A stretch of DNA of 64,000 nt, taken from Sphingomonas endophytica. GTDB lineage: Bacteria > Pseudomonadota > Alphaproteobacteria > Sphingomonadales > Sphingomonadaceae. The stretch spans positions 56,819 through 120,818 of the forward strand of contig NZ_LDTB01000013.1 in assembly GCF_001476895.1 (NCBI RefSeq), written 5' to 3'. Position numbers and translations under genes: made by a program. The notes under the pieces were generated by a model. That model saw only the letters and a list, made by a program, of their open reading frames with translations. It made no database searches and was not told the DNA's origin. How positions within the stretch are numbered: the first letter of the stretch is position 1; each line of letters starts with the position of its first letter. Positions 39,094 to 47,276 of the stretch are shown here, piece by piece.

Positions 39094-40001
39094 CCGAACA
39101 GAATGGCCGACAGCCGCCGGCGTTGCGCCGACACCCACGGATCTTCCAGCCCGACGACCTCGAACAGCTTCAGCAATTGCTGCCGTGCCGCGCCGTCGTT
39201 CCAGTCGCGCTCGGTCGCGACGATCGACAGGAAGCCGTCCGCCGCCGCGTCGCGCTGCCCCGCCGCCATGCGGGCGTTGGCCAGATCGTAGCGCGCCTGA
39301 AGGTCGTCCGGCCTCGCGGTCACCGCCGCCTCCAGCGGGCCGAGGTCATCGACCGCCGGGGCCGAGCGGGCGAGCGCCAGCGCCGATTGCGCACGGACGA
39401 TATCGGGAAGCTTCGCGACCTCCTCCGGCAGCGCGGCGATCGCCGCCTCCGCCGCGTCGACCTGCCCGGCGGCGACCAGCGCCCGGATGCGCCCCGACAC
39501 GACCGCGTGATGATCCGGCGCCATCTCCGCCAACTGGTCGAAGATCGACAGTGCGCGTGCCGCATCGCCCTCGGCCAGCACCTGCTCGCCCATCGCGATC
39601 AGCGGCTCCAGCTCCGCTTCCTGCGACTGCGCCTCGCCCTCGATCGGCAGTTGCCGCAACAACTGGTCGAGCATCTGCTTGAGCTGCGCCTCGGTACGCG
39701 CCGGGGTCAGATCGGCGACCAGCTGCCCCTGGAACATCGCATAGACGGTAGGGATCGAGCGGATCTGGAACTGCGCGGCGATGAACTGGTCCTTGTCGGT
39801 GTCGACCTTGGCCAGCACCACGCCCTTGTCGGCATATTCCGCCGCCACCTTGTCCAGCACCGGCCCCAGCGCCTTGCACGGTCCGCACCATTCCGCCCAG
39901 AAATCGACGATGACAAGCTTCGTCATCGACGGTTCTACGACGTCCGCGCGGAAGCGCTGGACGGCTTCCTTCTCTGCCGGTGACATGCCTAACGTGGCCA
40001 A
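39090..40001 (-). CDS. ybbN: Thioredoxin-like co-chaperone YbbN (CnoX type)
   Basis: A 303-residue protein with an N-terminal thioredoxin domain and C-terminal TPR-like repeats. The active site is FWAEWCGPCKALGPVLDKVA, with a redox-active CxxC (Cys39, Cys42) rather than the degenerate site of E. coli YbbN. The helical region has ALAEGDAARALSIFDQLAEM-type repeats. CnoX-like proteins protect substrates from oxidation and hand them to GroEL. It is first gene of the ybbN-LON-Trm112 operon. ATG 40001 or 39986 could be the start. Confidence 0.93.
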   Translation of the reverse strand: MATLGMSPAEKEAVQRFRADVVEPSMTKLVIVDFWAEWCGPCKALGPVLDKVAAEYADKGVVLAKVDTDKDQFIAAQFQIRSIPTVYAMFQGQLVADLTPARTEAQLKQMLDQLLRQLPIEGEAQSQEAELEPLIAMGEQVLAEGDAARALSIFDQLAEMAPDHHAVVSGRIRALVAAGQVDAAEAAIAALPEEVAKLPDIVRAQSALALARSAPAVDDLGPLEAAVTARPDDLQARYDLANARMAAGQRDAAADGFLSIVATERDWNDGAARQQLLKLFEVVGLEDPWVSAQRRRLSAILFG

Positions 40002-40041
40002 AGGGGCGCTCCTGCAATTGCTCGGCCCCTTATGTGGGATG

Positions 40042-40068
40042 GCGGCGGGGGATACAAACCCCCCGCCG
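40042..40068. terminator. Hairpin between the TorF-type porin and ybbN
   Basis: CGGCGGGGG and CCCCCGCCG arms form a 9-bp G/C stem around an ATACAAAC-type loop just after the porin stop. There is no T-run downstream, so its strength as a terminator is uncertain. Confidence 0.5.
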
Positions 40069-40076
40069 TATCCGCG

Positions 40077-40943
40077 TCAGAAGGCGGCGGTCAGCGAGAA
40101 GACCACCTTCGCCCCCGCGATCGAACCGACGCCGTCCTGACCACGGCTGAAGCTGGGCTGCAGATAGGCCGCCTTGCGATCGGTGATGTTGGTGTCGACA
40201 TAGGCGACGCCGAGCGTCAGCGGCGTGCTAGGCACGGCATAATCGACGCCCAGCAGCCAGTCCGCGTAGTTGCCGGTCGGCGCGACGCTGGTCGCGAAGG
40301 GCCCAAGACCCTTGTTGCCGCTCGACGCGCCGATATGCGCCTTGGCGGTCAGGCCGGTGTTCGGGATCGCGGCGGCGGCATCACCCCAGATGTAGAGGTT
40401 GTCGCCCTTCGCGCCGGGATTGCTGTAGCCGGTTCCATTGGCATAATCGACGTTGGCGGCGACCGTACCGTTCGCCGACCACGCGCCCAGCGCCTCCTGC
40501 TTCGGAGCATAGGCGACACCCGCGGTCAGGCTGACGGGCCCGGCCGTCCCGGACAGCTTCACGTATGGTTCGATGAAGTCGGTGTTGTCGTAGCCGCCCG
40601 GATACATGTACCAGGTCGCGCCGACGTCGAGCGTCCCGCCCGCGACCGGGAACTTGTAGCCCGCGATCAGATCGAGCTCCATGTTCGCGCCGCCGAACGT
40701 GCCCCAGCCCGACAGGTTCGAACCCCAGGTGCCGATATAGACACCGCTTTCGTGGGCGATCGTGAAGCCGCCCTGGATGGCGGTGTTCTCGTCCGACTGC
40801 GAAACGCCGCGAAAGCGATAGTCGCTGACCAGACCCACCGACCCCGAGACGGTAACAGCCTTCGGCGCGGCGGTATCCTGGGCCACGGCGGGGACGGCGC
40901 TGATCGCCACGGCGACGGCGGAAAGAAGGAATGCGTACTTCAT
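40077..40943 (-). CDS. TorF family putative porin
   Basis: A 288-residue outer-membrane protein with a signal peptide (FLLSAVAVAISAVPAVAQ). The family signature is VTGSVGLVSDYRFRGVSQS-like (here SGSVGLVSDYRFRGVSQSDE), followed by beta strands such as GGFTIAHESGVYIGTWGSNL and a terminal Phe in VVFSLTAAF. This is the TIGR02001-like group, often annotated as TorF; substrate is unknown. It lies downstream of the SulP transporter on the same strand but behind a good terminator, so it is probably expressed from its own promoter in the 160-base gap. Confidence 0.9.
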   Translation of the reverse strand: MKYAFLLSAVAVAISAVPAVAQDTAAPKAVTVSGSVGLVSDYRFRGVSQSDENTAIQGGFTIAHESGVYIGTWGSNLSGWGTFGGANMELDLIAGYKFPVAGGTLDVGATWYMYPGGYDNTDFIEPYVKLSGTAGPVSLTAGVAYAPKQEALGAWSANGTVAANVDYANGTGYSNPGAKGDNLYIWGDAAAAIPNTGLTAKAHIGASSGNKGLGPFATSVAPTGNYADWLLGVDYAVPSTPLTLGVAYVDTNITDRKAAYLQPSFSRGQDGVGSIAGAKVVFSLTAAF

Positions 40944-41006
40944 GGAACCTCCTGATGGTAAGAGGCTCCTCCTGCTCGTGATCCGCTTCGCTCTCTCCCG
41001 TCACAT

Positions 41007-41040
41007 AAAACGGGAGGGCGACCGCTAGGTCACCCTCCCG
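41007..41040 (-). terminator. Intrinsic terminator after the SulP gene
   Basis: On the minus strand CGGGAGGG(T)GACC, loop TAGC and GGTC(G)CCCTCCCG are followed by TTTTATG. It separates the SulP and porin transcripts. Confidence 0.85.
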
Positions 41041-41104
41041 AGGTATCCACGCTGCTTTGCAGCAATGTGTCTATGACGTATCAAAACATTTCCGGTGTCG
41101 ACGC

Positions 41105-42676
41105 TCAGTGCTGATCTCCATCCAGTGTGGCGATCCGGCCACGCGCGCCCGTGATCGTCACCGGATGACCGGCCGCGCGGCGGCGTGAAAGCCAGTCGCG
41201 CAGCATCTCGGCACTGGTATGATCGACGGCGTCCAGCTTCGTCGCATCAATCCGGACCGGGGTGCCGGCCGGCACGCGATCGAGCGTCTCGGACAGCTTC
41301 GGCAGCGTCACGAACGTCGCGGTGCCGTCCAAAGTGATCGCATGCGTATCCTCTTCCTTCCCTTCGTACACGCGCAGCCGCAGCCGGTGCAGGTTCGGGA
41401 TCAGCTCCAGCATCGTCAGCCCGATGCCGACCAGCACGCCGGTCAGCAGATCCGTCGATACGACCATGATCAGCGTCGCTGCCCAGATCAGCACCGGCAG
41501 CGCGCCATAGTCGCGGAACAGGTGCGTCGCATGCTTGACGCTGACCAGCCGGAAGCCGGTGACGACCAGGATCGCCCCCAGCGCCGCCATCGGGATCAGC
41601 GTCAGCACGAACGGCAGCGCCGCGACGAAACCCAGGATCCACACGCCATGAAGGATCGCCGACAGCCGCGTCGCCGCGCCCGCCTGCACGTTGGCGGAAC
41701 TGCGCACGATCACGCCGGTCATCGGTAGCGCGCCGGCGAACCCGCACAACAGGTTACCGACACCCTGTGCGCGCAGTTCCTTGTTATAGTCGGTGCGGAC
41801 GCCATTGTGCATCTTGTCAACCGCCGCCGCCGACAGCAACGTCTCCGCCGAGGCGATGAAGGCGATCGCCACCGCCGCTGCGATCACCGAGGGATCGAGC
41901 AACCGCGCAAAGGCCGTGCCGGTCGGCGGCGCCACCGCCGCGACGATCGAATCGGGCACCTGCACCCGCGCGACCTCCAGCCCGAAGATCAGCGATACCG
42001 CCGTCCCCGCCAGCACGCCGACCAGCGCGCCCGGCATCAGCCGCAGCGCGGCGGGGCGAAGCTTTTCCCACGCGATCATCGCCACGATCGTCGACAGGCC
42101 GATCGCGAAAGCGAACTCGGTCACCTTCAGGTCCGACGACAGCCCGAGCACGCGCCCCGGCATCGCGGCCAGATTCTGCAACCCGCTGGGCAGCGGTCGA
42201 TGATCGAACAGGACGTGGAACTGGCCGACGACGATCAGCACGCCGATTCCCGCCAGCATCCCGTGGACGACCGCCGGGGAAATCGCCTTGAACCAGCCAC
42301 CGAGCCGGAACACGCCCGCCGCGACCTGCACCGCGCCGGCGACGACGAGGATCGGGCCGAGTGCGGACAGGCCCTGGTCGCGGACCAGTTCGTAGACGAT
42401 CACCGCCAGCCCGGCGGCGGGGCCGCTGACCTGCAACGGCGAACCGGCAAGCGCGCCGACGACCAGCCCGCCGATGATGCCGGTGATCAGTCCCTTTTCC
42501 GCCGGAACGCCCGAGGCGATCGCGATGCCCATGCAGAGCGGCATCGCGACCAGGAACACGACGATCGATGCGGTCAGGTCGCGCCCGAGCAGCGGGATCG
42601 AAGGAATCGACACGCCGGGTCGCGTGATGACGGCGCTCGGCGCCGCGGCATCGGGGGCGGGAGCGACGCTGGCCAT
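41105..42676 (-). CDS. SulP family inorganic anion transporter
   Basis: A 523-residue SLC26/SulP protein with about 11-14 membrane segments and a C-terminal STAS domain. Family sequence appears in LTASIVVFLVAMPLCMGIAI, the SGPAAGLAVIVYELV loop, GNLLCGFAGALPMTGVIVRS and the STAS segment PVRIDATKLDAVDHTSAEML. Substrates in the family include sulfate, bicarbonate and carboxylates. The SulP group with this N-terminus includes bicarbonate transporters of the BicA type, but the ion cannot be read from sequence. Confidence 0.9.
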   Translation of the reverse strand: MASVAPAPDAAAPSAVITRPGVSIPSIPLLGRDLTASIVVFLVAMPLCMGIAIASGVPAEKGLITGIIGGLVVGALAGSPLQVSGPAAGLAVIVYELVRDQGLSALGPILVVAGAVQVAAGVFRLGGWFKAISPAVVHGMLAGIGVLIVVGQFHVLFDHRPLPSGLQNLAAMPGRVLGLSSDLKVTEFAFAIGLSTIVAMIAWEKLRPAALRLMPGALVGVLAGTAVSLIFGLEVARVQVPDSIVAAVAPPTGTAFARLLDPSVIAAAVAIAFIASAETLLSAAAVDKMHNGVRTDYNKELRAQGVGNLLCGFAGALPMTGVIVRSSANVQAGAATRLSAILHGVWILGFVAALPFVLTLIPMAALGAILVVTGFRLVSVKHATHLFRDYGALPVLIWAATLIMVVSTDLLTGVLVGIGLTMLELIPNLHRLRLRVYEGKEEDTHAITLDGTATFVTLPKLSETLDRVPAGTPVRIDATKLDAVDHTSAEMLRDWLSRRRAAGHPVTITGARGRIATLDGDQH

Positions 42677-42777
42677 TATGCGCCTACCATTTCACGTTCG
42701 CGTCCCACGTCGAATCTCCCAACCGTAACCGATCAGGTCTTACGTCGCTCTCCTTGCTGTCGAACGACCGTCGCGTG

Positions 42778-44097
42778 TCATTTCGTTTCCGGCGGCAGCG
42801 CGATCTCGGCGCAAAGGCCGCCCGCCGCGCGATTGGCGAGCTTCAGCACGCCGCCCTCGGCCGAAACCGCCAGTTGCACGATCGACAGCCCCAGTCCGAA
42901 GCCCACCGTGTCGCGGGATCGCGCGGGATCGAGCCGCACGAACGGCTCCAGCACATGGTCCAGTTCGTCGTCGGGAATGCCGGGCCCGTCGTCCTCGACG
43001 CGGATCGCCAGCCCGCCCCCCTCCGCCGACAGGGTGATCGTCACCTCATCCCCGTAATGCAGCGCGTTTTCGACCAGATTGACCAGCGCGCGCTTGAAGC
43101 CGACGCGGCGTACTCGCCACTCGCAATGGTCGGGCCCCCGATAGCTGGCGACCCGCCCGCGATCCTGCGCGTCATCGGCGATCGTCGCGCACATCACCGC
43201 AACATCGACGACGCTCGACGCTTCCGGATCCGCTTCTCCGCCCAGAAAGGCGAGCAGCGAGGTGATCATCGCCTCCATCTCGGCCACATCACGGACGATG
43301 GCGTCGCGCGTCTCGCCCTGCGGCAGCGATTCGGTGCGCAGGTGCAGGCGCGCCAGCGGCGTGCGCAGGTCATGGCCGACCGCCGCCAGCGCCTGGGTGC
43401 GGCCCGCGATCAGCGCCTGGATCCGACCTTGCATGCGGTTGAAGGCCGCGATCACGCGCCGCACCTCGCCCGGTCCGTCTTCCTCCACCGGCTCGACGAC
43501 GCCATGCCCGACGCGATCCGCCCCCACCGCGAGCCGGCGGAGCGGCAACAGCACGCGTCGCAGCAACAGCCCGCCCAGCAGCATCAGCGCGATCGCCGGG
43601 ATCATCGCCAGCGCGATCCGCTCCACCGACAGATTCAGGTTGGCGATCGGCTGGCGCGTCCGGAAGTACAGCCAGCTGCCGTCATCGAGCCGCAGCCCGC
43701 CCGTCACCACCGACCGTCGGCCGGGCGACCCGATATGCAGCCGCAGGTCGGCCGCCGCCAGCGCCGGCTCCCATTCGATCACCTGCCGCTGCATCTCGTC
43801 GAGCGTCGGGGCGATCGGCGCCGGGGGCGGCAGCGCCTCGCTCCACTGCAGGGCATAGCGGTCGGTCGTCAGTTCGGCGGCCATTGCCGGGCGTTCGGCC
43901 GGGGGACGTTCGGCGACCAGCCGGCGGCTGATGACCAGATGCTCGGCCAGCCGGTTCGCCTCGTCATCGCGCACCGCGAAGCGGCTGGCGCGTTCGTACA
44001 GCAATGTGCTGGTGCCGAATTCGATCACCAGCGTCAGCAGCAGGATCGCCAGCACCTGCCCCAGCAGACCGATCGCCGGTCGGCGCAGGAACCTCAC
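42778..44097 (-). CDS. Sensor histidine kinase (EnvZ/OmpR-type system)
   Basis: A 439-residue inner-membrane kinase. Two transmembrane helices (VLAILLLTLVIEFG near residue 15-30 and IALAMIPAIALMLLGGLLLR near residue 165-185) flank a periplasmic sensor of about 130 residues. A HAMP linker and the H-box ALAAVGHDLRTPLARLHLRT with the phosphorylated His follow, then N-box VNLVENALHYG, and G-boxes EDDGPGIPDDEL and GFGLGLSIVQ. The start is GTG, 10 bases after the stop of its response-regulator gene. The signal is unknown. Confidence 0.95.
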   Translation of the reverse strand: MRFLRRPAIGLLGQVLAILLLTLVIEFGTSTLLYERASRFAVRDDEANRLAEHLVISRRLVAERPPAERPAMAAELTTDRYALQWSEALPPPAPIAPTLDEMQRQVIEWEPALAAADLRLHIGSPGRRSVVTGGLRLDDGSWLYFRTRQPIANLNLSVERIALAMIPAIALMLLGGLLLRRVLLPLRRLAVGADRVGHGVVEPVEEDGPGEVRRVIAAFNRMQGRIQALIAGRTQALAAVGHDLRTPLARLHLRTESLPQGETRDAIVRDVAEMEAMITSLLAFLGGEADPEASSVVDVAVMCATIADDAQDRGRVASYRGPDHCEWRVRRVGFKRALVNLVENALHYGDEVTITLSAEGGGLAIRVEDDGPGIPDDELDHVLEPFVRLDPARSRDTVGFGLGLSIVQLAVSAEGGVLKLANRAAGGLCAEIALPPETK

Positions 44098-44107
44098 GCG
44101 CCGCCGC

Positions 44108-44818
44108 TCAGCGTCGCTCGACGGGAGCGTTCAGCATATAGCCGACCCCGCGCACGGTGACGATCGGCGCGGGCGCGCCCGCCCCGCCCAGCTTGCGACG
44201 CAGGCGACTGACCAGCACGTCGATCGACCGGTCCGAACTGTCGCCCAGCCGGGTGCGGCTCAGCTCGATCAGCCGCTCGCGCGCGATCACGCGCTGCGCA
44301 TGATCGGCGAGCACCACCAGCAGATCGAACTCCGCCCCGGTCAGGTCGACGATCGCGCCGGTCGGCGAGGTCAGCTCGCGGCGCGGCAGGTTGACGGTCC
44401 AGCCATCGAAGGTGAGCATCCCCTGCTCGCCCGCCCCGGCATGACGATCGAGCGCCGGACGGCGGAGCACCGCACGGACGCGCGCCACCAGCTCGCGGGT
44501 GCCGAACGGCTTGGCGATATAATCGTCAGCGCCCAATTCCAGTCCGACGACGCGATCGGTTTCGCTGGCGCGCGCCGACATGAAGATGATCGGCACGTCG
44601 CTCTTCTGCCGCAGCGACCGGCAGAGGTCGATGCCGCTGGTGCCGGGCAACATGATATCGAGCAGGACCAGATCGACCGGCCCGGACTCGAGCGCGAGCC
44701 ACATTTCCGGCGCGGCGGACGCGGGCCGGACGGCGAAGCCGTTTTCCTGCAGCGCGCGCGCGGTGAGCATACGGAGCGACGGATCGTCCTCGACAAGCAG
44801 GATCGTGGGAGCGGTCAT
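44108..44818 (-). CDS. OmpR-family response regulator
   Basis: A 236-residue two-domain regulator. The receiver starts TILLVEDDPSLRMLTARAL with acidic pocket, phospho-Asp54 in DLVLLDIMLPGTSG and Lys in YIAKPFGTREL. The C-terminal winged helix has LTGAEFDLLVVLADHAQRVI and DVLVSRLRRKLGG followed by VRGVGYML. It is the partner of the histidine kinase downstream (10-base gap). Its gene starts 163 bases from tRNA-Gly, which is read the other way. Confidence 0.96.
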   Translation of the reverse strand: MTAPTILLVEDDPSLRMLTARALQENGFAVRPASAAPEMWLALESGPVDLVLLDIMLPGTSGIDLCRSLRQKSDVPIIFMSARASETDRVVGLELGADDYIAKPFGTRELVARVRAVLRRPALDRHAGAGEQGMLTFDGWTVNLPRRELTSPTGAIVDLTGAEFDLLVVLADHAQRVIARERLIELSRTRLGDSSDRSIDVLVSRLRRKLGGAGAPAPIVTVRGVGYMLNAPVERR

Positions 44819-44980
44819 GCCCGCAGGACGTAGGGTCGCTACTGATCGCGGTCAATTCGCACCGGGCATGGAAAAAAGCACATGATCCGCGAAATGGGGC
44901 TTGCGGGTCGGAAATGTCGCCGCTAATGGCGGCACCTCACCCGGCGGGAGCGCTTCGACGCTTCCGGTCACGGCGCCAGA

Positions 44981-45055
44981 GCGGGCGTAGCTCAGGGGTA
45001 GAGCACAACCTTGCCAAGGTTGGGGTCGAGGGTTCGAATCCCTTCGCCCGCTCCA
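44981..45055 (+). tRNA. tRNA-Gly (anticodon GCC)
   Basis: A full cloverleaf is visible. The acceptor stem is GCGGGCG/CGCCCGC, with a D-arm around GCTCAGGGGTAGAGC. The anticodon stem CAACC/GGTTG holds loop TTGCCAA with anticodon GCC. The T-arm is GAGGGTTCGAATCCCTT, discriminator T, and CCA is encoded at 45053-45055. Its 3' part is echoed by a decayed copy at 46787-46816. Confidence 0.98.
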
Positions 45056-45663
45056 GTTTTTCATACATCGTCGTGCGGTAATGGCGGTCCCCGGGGGCCG
45101 TTTTCCGCTTTTCCGGCTTGGCCTGACAGCGGGGACGCCATTGTCGTCGGCCGGGTGTGCCACGACCCGACGCCGATCAACCTGCCGATCTACTTCCAGG
45201 CGGGCCCGGGACGGCACAGCGTCACGGCGGAACTGGCGCTCCTCGCCTGTCCGCTGCGAATATTGATCTCGCTGGCGATCGATACCGTGCTGATGGGCTC
45301 CATCCCTGGGCGTATTCGCGCCGCGGTTGAATCCGACACAGTCGCCCGGCTGTCCAAAACGATCGCCGCCGGCCATTTGTCTGGTGCGGATACCGGCAGC
45401 GGTCTCGCGACCGCGAGCGCGGCACTGGTGTGGGTCTATGGTGGGAGCGATGCTCGACGGCTCGATCCGCGCCCCCGCTTTGTCCAAGCTGAGCTTACTC
45501 GTCTTGGGCTCCGGAAGGCCGCGCTCGTCGGAACGCCCCGGCACAGGGCATCGACGCCTCACGGTAACCGCTATAGTCGTGGACGCGCTTCCAGCGATGC
45601 ACTGTCTCCGAACAGCGTGCGCAGGTCGCTCTACGCCGATGGTGCATAGGGAGTTGGCATCCG
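45056..45663. other. 608-base stretch without a convincing gene, just after tRNA-Gly
   Basis: No ORF here has recognisable protein similarity. The plus frame read through 45137-45330 keeps a coding-like G/C bias at third positions and is free of stops, but its only ATG lies inside the tRNA. This could be a remnant of a lost gene. No integrase, transposase or repeat was seen. Confidence 0.5.
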
Positions 45664-46053
45664 ATGCAGATCCTCAACATCCTCACCCGTCGCTGCCTGC
45701 CGCTCGAGGCGTTCGAGGCAGCGGTTGCCTTTTACGAGCGGCTGATCGGGCAGCCGCGCCGGTTGAGCTTCGATTATCCGGCGTATCGGCTGAAACTGGC
45801 GCAGGTCGCCTCGATCCTCTTCATCGGCGGATCGGCCGAGAGCCTGGCACCCTTCGTCGCGACCGACGCGACCTTCATGGTCGACGATCTCGATGGCTAT
45901 GCGCAGCACCTGCCCTTGGTAGGGGCCGACATCGTCGAGCCGCCAAAGGACGTGCCGACCGGCCGCAACATGCTGGTCCGGCATCCCGACGGTATGCTGG
46001 TCGAGTATGTCGAGCATCGTACCAAGCATCCGGCCGACATCCTTCCCGTTTGA
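45664..46053 (+). CDS. VOC family (glyoxalase/bleomycin-resistance-like) protein
   Basis: A 129-residue single-domain VOC protein with the beta-alpha-beta-beta-beta pattern. AVAFYERLIGQPRRLSFDYP opens the first module, and TFMVDDLDGYAQHLPLVGAD then NMLVRHPDGMLVEYVEHR closes the second, with the metal-type Glu in the last segment. The enzyme or binding function cannot be told. It is alone between the tRNA-Gly gap and a broken cupin gene on the opposite strand. AGGGAG lies upstream of the ATG. Confidence 0.8.
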   Translation: MQILNILTRRCLPLEAFEAAVAFYERLIGQPRRLSFDYPAYRLKLAQVASILFIGGSAESLAPFVATDATFMVDDLDGYAQHLPLVGADIVEPPKDVPTGRNMLVRHPDGMLVEYVEHRTKHPADILPV

Positions 46054-46127
46054 CCATAGCCCGCGCGATTCATGTCTGATCGCAAGGGACTGTCTCAGAT
46101 GAGACGCTGACGACCCCGGCCGCGCCC

Positions 46128-46547
46128 TCAGGCCGTGCGGGTCCATCCCGCGATGCCGTCCACCGGCACCTGGTCATAGTCGGCCATCAGCGTCAGCATC
46201 GCGTCGACATCGTCGAGACGATCGGCCTCGCTCAACCGCGCCATGCCTTCGAAAAACTTTCGCGGGCCAGCGCCGGGGTGAAGCCGAACGTGAACACCGC
46301 CGGTCCGTTACCGCGATTGGCGAAGGCGTGGACGACGCCGGGCGGGATCAGGACGAAGTCCCCGGGGCCGGCATCGACGGGGGCACCATCCACCATCATC
46401 GCCAGCGTGCCGGAATGGACCTCGAACGTCTCCGTCATGCGATCGTGATAGTGCGGGCCCGCGCCGGGCGCCTCGGGGGCAAGGGTTGCGGTAGATGCCT
46501 ATCGCATCGCCGGTCCGGTCGCTGGTCGCGAGATACTCGACGGTCAT
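46128..46547 (-). pseudogene. Cupin-domain protein, broken by two frameshifts
   Basis: The pieces read, in order: MTVEYLATSDRTGDAIGIYR from 46547; a shift near 46485-46490; then TLAPEAPGAGPHYHDRMTE and VHSGTLAMMVDGAPVDAGPG with the cupin motifs GPHYHDR and PGVVHAFANRGNG; a second shift near 46250; and a tail KFFEGMARLSEADRLDDVDA to the stop at 46128. Joined, they give a roughly 140-residue one-domain cupin. A single intact frame exists only for the middle 68 residues. It is either a pseudogene or a spot with two sequencing indels. Confidence 0.75.
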
Positions 46548-46934
46548 GCCGGCAGCGTGAACGGTGGTGCCGGCGCCGCGACCCGCGACGCCAGCGCCCC
46601 CTCCCCTGAGCACCCCCTTCCGGACCGTCCATCGACCATGCCGACGGCGGGTCGATTGCGTGCCATGGACGACAATCGAGCCGGAGGAGCACGTCGGCAG
46701 GCTGCGGGACTGGAAGCGCCTGGCAACGGACGCCTTCACGCGACCATCGGAAAGCGCCCCGGTGTCGTTGCCGGGTCGGGGATGAAGGTGCGAATTCCCT
46801 CGCCCGCTTCCGTTTTCCTTCAGAAGCGCTATCGATCCCGCCGCCGGGCGGGAACAGCTCCCGTTCAGGGGGCGTACGGCATGGCGAGGTCGCGGACGCC
46901 GGTATCGGTGCCGGCGCGATATGGAGGTGCGGCG
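46548..46934. other. 387-base gap between the cupin remnant and the I78 gene
   Basis: There is no credible gene. A plus frame stays open through most of it but has no family features. It contains the tRNA-Gly 3'-end copy listed separately and no other repeat that I could find. Confidence 0.5.
46787..46816 (+). repeat. Decayed copy of the tRNA-Gly 3' end (att-like)
   Basis: Aligned without gaps to 45031-45060 (T-arm, acceptor 3' strand, CCA and the TTTT after it), 25 of 30 bases are identical. The shared part includes CGAAT, then CGCCCGCT, then GTTTT. Weaker similarity, TTGCC then GGGG-rich bases, continues upstream towards the anticodon arm with one gap. It is a direct repeat, same strand, about 1.75 kb from the tRNA. 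Confidence 0.7.
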
Positions 46935-47228
46935 ATGATCGTGATGGGGTTGCTGGGTGCGATGGCCACGGGAATGGCGCAAGGCGATCGTCCCTCCGTC
47001 CTGCCGCCGCTGCCCCGCGCGATCGAGCGCGTCCAGCCCGTCGAGGCAGATCCCGGCTGCACGCTGGCCGGACTGACGCCGGGCAAGCCGGTGCCCGGGA
47101 CGTGGCGCGGCGAGGGCCGGGTGCGGATCATCCGGCCCGGCGATCAGGTGACGATGGACTTCATCGAAGGTCGCCGCAACATCCATCTCGATCGCCACGG
47201 CAACGTCGTCCGCGTCACCTGCGGCTGA
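46935..47228 (+). CDS. I78 family peptidase inhibitor-like protein, exported
   Basis: A 97-residue protein with a signal-like N-terminus (MIVMGLLGAMATGMAQG). The C-terminal RVRIIRPGDQVTMDFIEGRR plus HLDRHGNVVRVTCG closely fits the I78 inhibitor fold (PF11720), whose conserved core is RPGDxxTMDFxxxRLNxxxD and a final Cys. Cys in PGCTLAGL and the terminal CG could form a disulfide. GGAGG lies 7 bases before the ATG. It probably inhibits a serine protease in the periplasm; the target is unknown. Longer in-frame starts are possible. Confidence 0.8.
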   Translation: MIVMGLLGAMATGMAQGDRPSVLPPLPRAIERVQPVEADPGCTLAGLTPGKPVPGTWRGEGRVRIIRPGDQVTMDFIEGRRNIHLDRHGNVVRVTCG

Positions 47229-47276
47229 CGTCCGCCGCGTGACGGCGCGCGCGTCCCGGGCTAGGGACGCGGCGTC

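Noticed and set aside
44852..45562. A 236-residue minus-strand frame containing GRRDSNPRPQPWQGCALPLS
   Set aside because: That string is the antisense reading of tRNA-Gly(GCC), a well-known source of false protein predictions. The rest has no family features.
45011..45649. A plus-strand frame starting inside tRNA-Gly (GSRVRIPSPAP)
   Set aside because: Its only start lies within the tRNA gene, so it is not a gene as drawn. The coding-like middle part is reported separately as a possible remnant.
45056..46816. Intact prophage, integrase or IS element next to tRNA-Gly
   Set aside because: No integrase, transposase or phage gene could be found; only a scar-like arrangement remains.
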